Source of the DNA: Aquabacterium soli
GTDB lineage: Bacteria; Pseudomonadota; Gammaproteobacteria; Burkholderiales; Burkholderiaceae_C
Length of the DNA: 37,299 nucleotides
NCBI RefSeq assembly: GCF_003933735.1
Contig: NZ_RSED01000022.1
Coordinates: forward strand, 37,013 to 74,311
Direction of reading: 5' to 3'
Shown one piece after another: positions 17,026-23,729 of this stretch (positions within the stretch are counted from its first letter, which is position 1; each line of letters starts with the position of its first letter). Both the position numbers and the translations under genes were made by a program. The notes beneath the pieces are model-generated. The model had not been told where the DNA came from and made no database searches. It worked only from the letters and a program-made list of their open reading frames with translations.

Positions 17026-18051
17026 ATGAGCCTGTTCAACGCCGACACCGTGCCCGCCTGGGCCAACGCCTTCCTGCAGGGCATTCCCTACGCCCGCGAA
17101 TCGGGCATGACGGCCCGCGACGTGGGCGTGCAAAGGGGCCATGCCACCGTGGACATGCCCGCGCGTGACGCCTGGACAGGCGACACGGTCACGCAGCAAC
17201 TGCACCCCGGCTGCGCCACCGTGCTGGCCGACACCGCCTGCGGCCTGGCCGTGGGCGCGGCGCTGGACACCCTGGTGCCGTTTGCCACGCTGGATCTGCG
17301 CATGGACTACCTGCGCCCCGCCCGAGCAGGCATCGGCCTGAGCTGCCAGGCGCACTGCCACCGCGTGTCGCGCAACGTGGCCTTCGTGCGCGGCGAGATC
17401 TACCAGCCCGGCACCGATGAGCCCGTGGCCATGGTGAGCGCCACCTTCATGCTGGGCACGGCCAACCAGCGGCGCACGGCCAAGGCGGCGAGCAGTGCCG
17501 CCACCTCGGCATCCACGTCTGCGCCAGCAACAGCACCCGCAGCAGCCTCTGCCCCGATCCCCCAAAGCGCCCTCGCCGCCGCCACCACGGCCGCCGCGAT
17601 CTCGGACGCCTGCGCCGCCCCGGGCCTGGTGCGCATCCCCGCATCTCCTGCCGGCCGCTCGCCGTACGCCGATTTCCTGGCACTGGAGCGCTGCGCCCCG
17701 CCCGATGACCCGGCCGCCGGCGTGTTCCGCATGCCCTTCAAGCCCGAGCTGATCGGCAACCCCGTGCTGCCCGCGCTGCATGGCGGCGTGGTGGCCGGTT
17801 TCGCAGAAACCGCCGCGCTGCTGCATGTGATCTACACCAGCGACCTGGCCCCGGAAGACGCGCCGCGCGGCGTCGACTTCTCGCTGGATTACCTGCGCCC
17901 TGCCCGTCCGGTGGACACCTGGGCGCGCTGCACCACGGTGCGCCAGGGCGCGCGCGTGGCGCTGGTGCACGTGCAGGTCTGGCAGGAGGATCCCAGCCGT
18001 CCCATCGTCACGGCGCGCAGCCACTGCCTGCTGCCGGCACGCGAGGGCTGA
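17026..18051 (+). CDS. Double-hotdog thioesterase-like protein (two fused PaaI-type domains)
   Basis: Predicted acyl-CoA thioesterase of 341 residues made of two hotdog domains in one chain: domain 1 about 10-150 (HPGCATVLADTACGLAVG, then LDLRMDYLRPARAG) and domain 2 about 210-338 (HGGVVAGFAETAALL, then VDFSLDYLRPARPVD). The likely catalytic acidic residue is Asp in the first and Glu in the second copy. A linker of about 50 residues, nearly all Ala, Ser, Thr and Pro, joins them (about 152-200). Single-domain members normally work as dimers, so this fusion would fold as its own dimer. Substrate unknown. Its stop codon directly abuts the stop codon of the convergent glpD. Confidence 0.85.
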   Translation: MSLFNADTVPAWANAFLQGIPYARESGMTARDVGVQRGHATVDMPARDAWTGDTVTQQLHPGCATVLADTACGLAVGAALDTLVPFATLDLRMDYLRPARAGIGLSCQAHCHRVSRNVAFVRGEIYQPGTDEPVAMVSATFMLGTANQRRTAKAASSAATSASTSAPATAPAAASAPIPQSALAAATTAAAISDACAAPGLVRIPASPAGRSPYADFLALERCAPPDDPAAGVFRMPFKPELIGNPVLPALHGGVVAGFAETAALLHVIYTSDLAPEDAPRGVDFSLDYLRPARPVDTWARCTTVRQGARVALVHVQVWQEDPSRPIVTARSHCLLPAREG

Positions 18052-19668
18052 TCAGGCCTGGTCCATCATCCAGCGCGACACGGCCTCGCGCTGGGCCGCG
18101 TCCAGGTGCAGGCCCAGCTTGGTGCGGCGCCACAGCACGTCGTCGCCCGTGAAGGCCCATTCCTGGCGGCGCAGGTAGAACAGCTCCGCCTCGTACACAT
18201 CCGGCGCCACCTCGGCGCCCAGGTCGGCGCGCTGCTGCACGCCTTCGAACAGGCGCAGGGCCTGCGCGCCGTACTGCCGGCTCCAGCGGCGCACCAGGCC
18301 CAGGTCCATCCAGGGATGGCGCTGGCGCAGGCGGCGCTGGAACTCGGCCATGTCCGTCACCGGGTCCACCTCGGTCTCGATCAGTTCCAGCAGGCGCCCG
18401 CCGGGCAACACCGCTTCACGCGTCCAGGCGGCACGCCGGTCTTCCAGCAGCTCGCCGATCACATCGCCGGCCTGCTCGGCCAGCTTGCGGAAGGTGGTGA
18501 TCTTGCCGCCCCACACCGTGAGCCACGGCGCCGGCCCGGCCTGGCGCTGCAGGCGGTAGTCACGCGTGACCGCGGAGGCTTTGCCGCCCGCCCGCTCGCC
18601 TTCCATCAAGGGGCGCACGCCGGCATAGGCCCAGACCACATCGGCCGGCCGCACGGGCTGGCGGAAATAGCGGTTCACGGCCTCGCACAGGTAATCCACC
18701 TCGGCCGCGTCGATGGCCGCCTGGCCGGGATCGCCCACGTGATCGACGTCGGTGGTGCCGATCAGGGTGAAGCGCTGCTCGTAAGGGATGGCGAACACGA
18801 TGCGGCGGTCACGGCCCTGGAAGATGTAGGCGTGGTCATGCTCAAAGAGCCGCGGCACGACGATGTGGCTGCCCTTGACCAGCCGCAGGTGCTGTGCCGC
18901 CACGCGAGGCGCACCCTGTTGGGCATCACCGGCCACCATCGCCTGCACCTGGTCCGCCCACGGACCGGCCGCGTTGACCACCAGGCGCGCCTTCACGGCC
19001 ACGTTATGGGTGAGCCGGCCCGTGTGCGGATCATGGTGGGCCAGCAGGGCCTCCCAGCCCTGGGCCAGAGGCCGCAGCTGATGGCAACGCGTGCGTGTGA
19101 GGATGGAGGCGCCGCGTTCGCGCGCATCCTGGGCGCACAGCACCACCAGCCGTGCGTCGTCCACCCAGCCATCGGCGTAGACAAAGGCCTGGCGCCAGGC
19201 CGGCTGCAGGGGGCGGCCCAGTTCATGGCCCTTCAGCGAGATCTGAGTGCTGGCGGGCAGGAAATCGCGCCGGGCCAGGTGGTCGTACAGCCACAGGCCG
19301 GCGCGGATCATCCAGGCCGGCCGCATGCTGGCATCGTGCGGCAGCACGAAACGCAGCGGCGCCATGATGTGCGGCGCGCCACGCAGCAGGCCTTCGCGCT
19401 CCTGCAGGGCCTTGCGCACCAGGCCGATCTGGCCGTGCTCCAGGTAGCGCAGCCCCCCATGGACCAGCTTGGTCGATGCGGACGAGGTGTGCTGGGCCAG
19501 GTCATGCTGCTCGCACAGCACCACCGACCAGCCGCGGCCGGCCAGGTCGCGCGCGATGCCCGCCCCATTGATGCCGCCGCCGATCACCAGCACGTCGCAG
19601 GACACGTCGGCAGAGGTGTCCTGGGAGGGGTGGGCGTCGGGCTGGGCGTCGCGGTGGGATGAACTCAT
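18052..19668 (-). CDS. glpD: Glycerol-3-phosphate dehydrogenase, FAD-dependent
   Basis: Membrane-associated flavoenzyme oxidising sn-glycerol 3-phosphate to dihydroxyacetone phosphate and feeding electrons to quinone. 538 residues. The FAD-binding motif VIGGGINGAGIARDLAGRG is near residue 27, followed by TSSASTKLVHGGLRYLEHG; further blocks are GTTDVDHVGDP, WAYAGVRPLMEGE and TVWGGKITTFRKLAEQAGD. The N-terminal 24 residues before the FAD fold are an extra hydrophilic stretch. No good ribosome site precedes the ATG at 19668. Divergent from a DeoR-type regulator that most likely controls it. Confidence 0.96.
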   Translation of the reverse strand: MSSSHRDAQPDAHPSQDTSADVSCDVLVIGGGINGAGIARDLAGRGWSVVLCEQHDLAQHTSSASTKLVHGGLRYLEHGQIGLVRKALQEREGLLRGAPHIMAPLRFVLPHDASMRPAWMIRAGLWLYDHLARRDFLPASTQISLKGHELGRPLQPAWRQAFVYADGWVDDARLVVLCAQDARERGASILTRTRCHQLRPLAQGWEALLAHHDPHTGRLTHNVAVKARLVVNAAGPWADQVQAMVAGDAQQGAPRVAAQHLRLVKGSHIVVPRLFEHDHAYIFQGRDRRIVFAIPYEQRFTLIGTTDVDHVGDPGQAAIDAAEVDYLCEAVNRYFRQPVRPADVVWAYAGVRPLMEGERAGGKASAVTRDYRLQRQAGPAPWLTVWGGKITTFRKLAEQAGDVIGELLEDRRAAWTREAVLPGGRLLELIETEVDPVTDMAEFQRRLRQRHPWMDLGLVRRWSRQYGAQALRLFEGVQQRADLGAEVAPDVYEAELFYLRRQEWAFTGDDVLWRRTKLGLHLDAAQREAVSRWMMDQA

Positions 19669-19711
19669 GTGAACATGGTATCGGCTGACAAGCGCCCCGC
19701 TTTTGCTTTAG

Positions 19712-19725
19712 GCTTGCGGACAAGC
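19712..19725. promoter_or_regulatory. Small inverted repeat in the glpD-glpR divergent region
   Basis: GCTTG-CGGA-CAAGC is a perfect 5-bp inverted repeat, flanked by repeats of CTTTTGCTTT and CTTTGCC type. It lies 43 nt from the glpD start and about 50 nt from the glpR start, where a GlpR operator would be expected. It does not match the E. coli GlpR consensus, so this is only a candidate. Confidence 0.25.
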
Positions 19726-19774
19726 TTTGCCTGGATGTCATCGCCCCACAACAACAGCACTAGGAGACTGACCG

Positions 19775-20575
19775 ATGCCGTCGCCCCGCAGCGAGGCCTG
19801 GGCCCCCAACCCACGCCAAAAGAACCTGCTCGATGAAGTGCGCGCCCGCGGCGCCGTGTCGGTCGAGCGCCTGGCCCAGCGCCTGGACGTGACCATGCAG
19901 ACGGTGCGCCGCGACATCCAGCGCCTGACCGAAGCCGGCCTGCTCGACCGCTTCAATGGCGGCGTGAGCCTGCCGCCGCCCTCCAGTCCCCGCGCCACAC
20001 CGGCCGTGGCCTGGCGCGAACGCCAGGCGCTCAAGGCCGATGCCAAGGCACGCATCGCGCGTTCGGTGGCCGCCGCCATACCGGATGGGTCGCGTTTGAT
20101 GCTCGGCATCGGCACCACGGTCGAGGCCGTGGCACAGGCCCTGAGCGCCAAGAAGGGCCTGCACGTGATCACCCACAGCCTGCACGTGGCCCACACCCTG
20201 GCCAACCACCCCGATTGCAAGGTCGAGGTGCCGGCCGGCTTGATGCGACACCGCGACAGCGCCCTCGAAGGCCCCGACGCCGTGGCCAGCCTGCGTGGCA
20301 AGAAGGCCGACATCGCCATCATCTCGGCGCTGGCCATCGATGCCGACGGCCAGTTGCTCGACCGTGACGAGCGCGAACTGGCGGTGGTGAGCACCTTGAT
20401 CGAACAGAGCCAGGCTTGCTGGCTGGTGGTCGACGCCAGCAAGTTCGGCCAGACTTCGCCCTCGCCCTGCGCCCACCTGCGGCAGGTTCAGCGTGTGTTC
20501 ACCGACGCGCTGCCGCCCCCACCCATGCCTGCGCTGATGCAGTCACTGTCCGTGGGCCTGACGATCGCCTCCTGA
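19775..20575 (+). CDS. glpR: DeoR family regulator, probable glycerol-3-phosphate repressor
   Basis: Transcriptional repressor of 266 residues. The DeoR helix-turn-helix is at about 16-65 (VSVERLAQRLDVTMQTVRRD then IQRLTEAGLLDRFNGGV), and the C-terminal sugar-phosphate sensing domain carries MLGIGTTVEAVAQAL, ADIAIISALAIDADGQLLDR and WLVVDASKFGQ. AGGAG lies about 8 nt before the ATG. The role as glycerol-3-phosphate sensor is inferred from the divergent glpD. Confidence 0.92.
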   Translation: MPSPRSEAWAPNPRQKNLLDEVRARGAVSVERLAQRLDVTMQTVRRDIQRLTEAGLLDRFNGGVSLPPPSSPRATPAVAWRERQALKADAKARIARSVAAAIPDGSRLMLGIGTTVEAVAQALSAKKGLHVITHSLHVAHTLANHPDCKVEVPAGLMRHRDSALEGPDAVASLRGKKADIAIISALAIDADGQLLDRDERELAVVSTLIEQSQACWLVVDASKFGQTSPSPCAHLRQVQRVFTDALPPPPMPALMQSLSVGLTIAS

Positions 20576-20719
20576 ACGGTAAGGAGGGCCCTGGCCCGAG
20601 CCCCTCGTCCATGGGATACGGAAATGCCACCAAATGGTGCAAAAATGGCGTCCGTTGTAAACGAATTGTTGCCAACACGTGAATTTGTGACGGGCAACCC
20701 AATTTAGGAGCACCTCCCC
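20576..20719 (+). promoter_or_regulatory. Presumed promoter and leader region of the double-glycine peptide gene
   Basis: A 144-nt non-coding stretch, clearly more AT-rich from about 20620 on than its surroundings. It holds TTGTAA at 20655-20660 and an interrupted inverted repeat ATTGTTGCC (20665-20673) / GGCAACCCAAT (20693-20703), whose right arm ends just before the ribosome site AGGAG. The repeat might fold over the leader or bind a regulator. No confident -35/-10 pair. Confidence 0.3.
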
Positions 20720-20914
20720 ATGCGTCAACTGTCATCCAATGAAATTTCCGCCGTCAGCGGCGGTACGTTCAACCTCACCAACCCCTGCGCCCCCATTCCG
20801 CTGGTGCTGGGCTTCTTCGGTGGCCTGTTCAAGCTGGTCCTGACCGGCAAGAAGTCGACCAGCACCTGCACCACCTGCGGCGGCGGCACCACTCCTCCCC
20901 CGAACTACAACTGA
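20720..20914 (+). CDS. Double-glycine leader peptide precursor, class II microcin/bacteriocin-like
   Basis: A 64-residue precursor preceded by AGGAG about 9 nt upstream. Residues 1-15, MRQLSSNEISAVSGG, have the double-glycine leader form and resemble the colicin V leader (MRTLTLNELDSVSGG). Cleavage after Gly15 would free a 49-residue peptide: an N-terminal TFNLTNPCAP, a hydrophobic stretch with small residues (PLVLGFFGGLFKLVL), a basic GKK, and a tail with CTTC, three glycines and PPPNYN. Cysteines are at 23, 50 and 53. The matching exporter, whose ABC protein bears a C39 leader peptidase, begins 100 nt downstream, which makes this very likely a real exported peptide. Toxin, signal or other role is open: no immunity gene is visible and the mature part is not one I recognise. 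Confidence 0.8.
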   Translation: MRQLSSNEISAVSGGTFNLTNPCAPIPLVLGFFGGLFKLVLTGKKSTSTCTTCGGGTTPPPNYN

Positions 20915-20945
20915 TCCGCCGCCCTGCGGCGCACGCATCCACAGC

Positions 20946-20965
20946 ACGGCGGCACACGCCGCCGT
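20946..20965 (+). other. Stem-loop between peptide and exporter genes
   Basis: Perfect hairpin ACGGCGGC-ACAC-GCCGCCGT, 31 nt after the peptide stop codon and just before the terminator at 20970. No T-tract of its own; may protect the 3' end of the peptide mRNA. Confidence 0.5.
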
Positions 20966-20969
20966 CTCC

Positions 20970-20996
20970 AAGGGCCGCGCAAGCGGCCTTTGTTTT
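20970..20996 (+). terminator. Rho-independent terminator between the peptide and its exporter genes
   Basis: Stem AAGGGCCGC / GCGGCCTTT with one G-T pair and a GCAA loop, followed by GTTTTGCC. It should end most transcripts after the short peptide gene and let only a fraction read on into the transport genes. Confidence 0.75.
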
Positions 20997-21014
20997 GCCT
21001 TTCCCGAACAACAC

Positions 21015-22460
21015 GTGACCAGGTTCTGCCGCCTCGTTGACACGCACACGTCCCTGCCCCTGCAGACGGGGCGGTGGCTGCGCCTGTTCGCCGTGGTCAC
21101 CGGATACGCGCTGTCCACGGCCGCAGGGGCCCAGGCCGCAGCGCCCGGGTTGCGCTGGTCCACCACACTCTCGCCCACCGTGCCACGCGCGGCCCAGGCC
21201 GGCGACTGGCCCGAGCTGCTCACCCTGGCCCGGCAGGCCGCTGGCAGCCGGGCCGCCGATGCCGGCGCCGCCGCTGCCCAGGCCCTGAGCGACCAGGCCC
21301 GCGCCACCGCCTGGATGCCCCGGGTGGACGCCGCCGCCTCCATGCTGCGCACACGCCAGACCGTCAACGATGTGAACGTGAGCACCCCCACCCGGGCGGC
21401 CTCGCTGACCGCCACCGTGCCTTTGTGGCGCGCGGCCGACCGGGCCAGCGCCCGGGCCCAGGCCGAGCAGGCCGAGCAGGCCCAGTGGCAGGCCCGCATC
21501 ACCCGCGGCACCGTGGCCCAGGATCTGAGCCTGGCCTACCTCAACGCCGTGGAGGCCGCGGAGCAGCGCCGCCTCACGCAGGCCCAGCAATCCCTGCTCG
21601 AAGAACAGCTGCGCATCAACGACCGCCGCCTGCAGGCCGGCGCGGGCACCGTGCTGGATGTGCTGGAGACGCGCACCCGCGTCGACCAGAGCCGCGCCGC
21701 CGTGCAGGATCTGTCCACCCGCCTGGCCTCGCAGCGCCTCGTGATCGAGCGACTGACCGGCCAGCCCGCCGTGCAACTGCCCACAGGCCTGAAGCCCGCC
21801 AACACCCCGCTGCCTGAGATCGTGCCGCCGCTGGAGGAGGCCCTGGCCCAAGCCGCCAGCCGCAACCCCCAGCGCCTGGAGACCGACGCCCAGGCACGCG
21901 CGGCCACAGAGATCGCCAGTGCCCGCCAGGCCGAGCGCTGGCAGCCCACGGTGGATGCCGTGGCCACGCTGGAGCACAACCGCCAAGTGCAGCAGTTCAA
22001 TGGCCTGAGCGACGAGCAGAACGTGTCCTCCCGCACCCTGGGGCTGCAGTTGAACTGGCCCCTGTTCACCGGCGGCCAGCACGGCGGCCGCGTGCGCGAG
22101 GCGGCCGCCTTGCTCATGCAGGCCCAGGCGCGCCAGGATGAAGCCCAGGCCCAGGTGGAGGCCAGCCTGCGCGACGCCTACCAGACGCTGGCCCAGGCCC
22201 ATGCCGTGATCGCCGTACAGCAGGAGGTCGAAAGCAGCGCCAGCGCCACCTTCGATGCCGTGCGCAAGGCCTTCGTGGCCGGCATGCGCACCAACCTCGA
22301 CCTGCTCAATGCCCAGCAGCAGATCTACACCGCGCGGCAAAGCCTGGTCACCGCGCGCATCAACGGCCTGGCCGCGCAAGTCAACATCCTGGCCCTGCTG
22401 GACCAGCTGGACGCGGCCCACGTCGCGCCTTTCGTTCCCCTGATGGACGACTCTCCATGA
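21015..22460 (+). CDS. TolC-family outer-membrane efflux protein of the type I secretion cassette
   Basis: Outer-membrane channel-tunnel for peptide export, 481 residues if started at the GTG at 21015. A hydrophobic signal-like stretch LFAVVTGYALSTAAGAQA ends near residue 42. Two tandem OEP repeats follow (about 60-260 and 270-470) with long Ala/Gln/Arg-rich helices and the repeat landmarks LAYLNAVEAAEQRRL, AGAGTVLDVLETRTRV and FVAGMRTNLDLLNAQQQIYTA. No ribosome site is clear before the GTG, and no ATG gives a better signal peptide, so the start is the least certain part. Its end overlaps the next start as ATGA. Having its own TolC-like gene suggests a dedicated exporter. Confidence 0.9.
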   Translation: MTRFCRLVDTHTSLPLQTGRWLRLFAVVTGYALSTAAGAQAAAPGLRWSTTLSPTVPRAAQAGDWPELLTLARQAAGSRAADAGAAAAQALSDQARATAWMPRVDAAASMLRTRQTVNDVNVSTPTRAASLTATVPLWRAADRASARAQAEQAEQAQWQARITRGTVAQDLSLAYLNAVEAAEQRRLTQAQQSLLEEQLRINDRRLQAGAGTVLDVLETRTRVDQSRAAVQDLSTRLASQRLVIERLTGQPAVQLPTGLKPANTPLPEIVPPLEEALAQAASRNPQRLETDAQARAATEIASARQAERWQPTVDAVATLEHNRQVQQFNGLSDEQNVSSRTLGLQLNWPLFTGGQHGGRVREAAALLMQAQARQDEAQAQVEASLRDAYQTLAQAHAVIAVQQEVESSASATFDAVRKAFVAGMRTNLDLLNAQQQIYTARQSLVTARINGLAAQVNILALLDQLDAAHVAPFVPLMDDSP

Positions 22461-23728
22461 GCTCTGACGATCCCCAATCGCTGTTCCGCCAGGAGGTGCT
22501 GTCCGCGCGTGCAGACACTGCCTCCGGCGCCTCGGTGGACATCCGCCCCGTGGGCGCCGGCCGGCTCACCGCCTTCTTCGTGCTGCTGGCGCTGATGGTG
22601 CTGGGCGTGCTGGTCTTCGGCTCGTACACCAAGAAGGAGCGCGTGCAGGGCGTGGTGCAGGCGCGCGAGGGCGTGGCCATGGTCGTGCCCCCCGAGGCCG
22701 GCACCATCAAGCGCGTGCTGGTGAGCGAAGGCGATGCCGTCAAGGCCGGCGACGTGATCGCCGAGATCGGCAGCGAGCGCTACACCGATGCCGGCAGCAC
22801 CCAGGCCCTGCTGGAGAAAAACCTCCAGGGCCAGCGCGAACAGGTGGCGGCGCAGACCGAGGCCCAGGCCCAGGCGCACACCGCCTCGCTGGCCTCGCTC
22901 GAGCAGCGCATCGCCCAGGCCCGCCGCGACCTGGTCACCGGCAGCGAAGAGATCCGCCTGCAGCAACAGCAGATCGCCTCATCGACCAAGCTGCTGGACC
23001 AGCTCAAGCCCCTGCTGGCCGACCGCATCATCTCCGAGCTGCAGTACGAGCAGCAGCACCAGACCCTGCTGGACCAGACCGGCCGCCTGCAGACGCTCAA
23101 GCGCCAGCGCAGCGCCACCGAGGCCGAACTGGCCCAGGCGCAGGATGAACGCAACCGCCTCCGTGCGCAGCACCGCCTGGACCGCGCCACGCTCGACCGA
23201 GACCTGCTCAACCTGCAGCAGGAGCAGGTGCAGCGCCGCGGCACCAGCATCACGCTGCTCAAGGCCCCGGTGGACGGCGTCGTCTCGGGCCTGCTGGCCA
23301 CGCCCGGGCAGAGCGTGGCCGCCGGCACCGTGCTGGCCTCGGTGGTGCCCAGCAGCGCCAAGCTTGAAGCCGTGCTCTACGTGCCCAGCACGGCCATGGG
23401 CTTCATCAAGACGGGCCAGGGCGTGCGCATCAGCTACGACGCCTTTCCCTACCAGCGCTTCGGCCAGTACCACGGCACGGTGCGCGCCGTGTCGCAGACC
23501 GACGTGACCAGTTCGGCACCCGCCAGCACCGGCGGCCAGCAGGGCCAGCAAGATCGCCGAGCCGTGTTCATGGTACGTGTCGCACTGGCGCAGCCCAGCG
23601 TACGCGCCTACGACACCGACATCGCGCTGCGCCCCGGCCACACGCTCACGGCCGACATCGAGATCGACCGCCGCCGCCTGATCCGCTGGATGCTGGACCC
23701 TCTCTTCGCCTTCAGCGGAAAACTCTGA
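22457..23728 (+). CDS. HlyD-family periplasmic adaptor (CvaA-like) of the type I secretion cassette
   Basis: Membrane fusion protein of 423 residues that links the ABC transporter to the TolC-like channel. One membrane helix (about 36-57, RLTAFFVLLALMVLGVLVFG), a lipoyl half-motif (VVPPEAGTIKRVLVSEGDAV), a long periplasmic coiled coil rich in Gln, Leu and Glu (about 100-265), the second lipoyl half (ITLLKAPVDGVVSGLLATPG), then a beta-barrel domain. The C-terminal ending MLDPLFAFSGKL is of the type seen in CvaA/microcin adaptors. ATGA overlap with the TolC-like gene, and 1 nt before the ABC gene. Confidence 0.93.
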   Translation: MSSDDPQSLFRQEVLSARADTASGASVDIRPVGAGRLTAFFVLLALMVLGVLVFGSYTKKERVQGVVQAREGVAMVVPPEAGTIKRVLVSEGDAVKAGDVIAEIGSERYTDAGSTQALLEKNLQGQREQVAAQTEAQAQAHTASLASLEQRIAQARRDLVTGSEEIRLQQQQIASSTKLLDQLKPLLADRIISELQYEQQHQTLLDQTGRLQTLKRQRSATEAELAQAQDERNRLRAQHRLDRATLDRDLLNLQQEQVQRRGTSITLLKAPVDGVVSGLLATPGQSVAAGTVLASVVPSSAKLEAVLYVPSTAMGFIKTGQGVRISYDAFPYQRFGQYHGTVRAVSQTDVTSSAPASTGGQQGQQDRRAVFMVRVALAQPSVRAYDTDIALRPGHTLTADIEIDRRRLIRWMLDPLFAFSGKL

Positions 23729-23729
23729 C

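Noticed and set aside
20830..20850. Second Gly-Gly in the peptide precursor (GFFGG) as an alternative leader cut site
   Set aside because: It lies within the hydrophobic stretch and lacks the preceding acidic/hydrophobic leader pattern that MRQLSSNEISAVSGG has.
18106..22421. Long frames opposite glpD (18106-19662, plus) and opposite the TolC-like gene (20829-22421, minus)
   Set aside because: Antisense shadows of well-supported genes; no motif or ribosome site.
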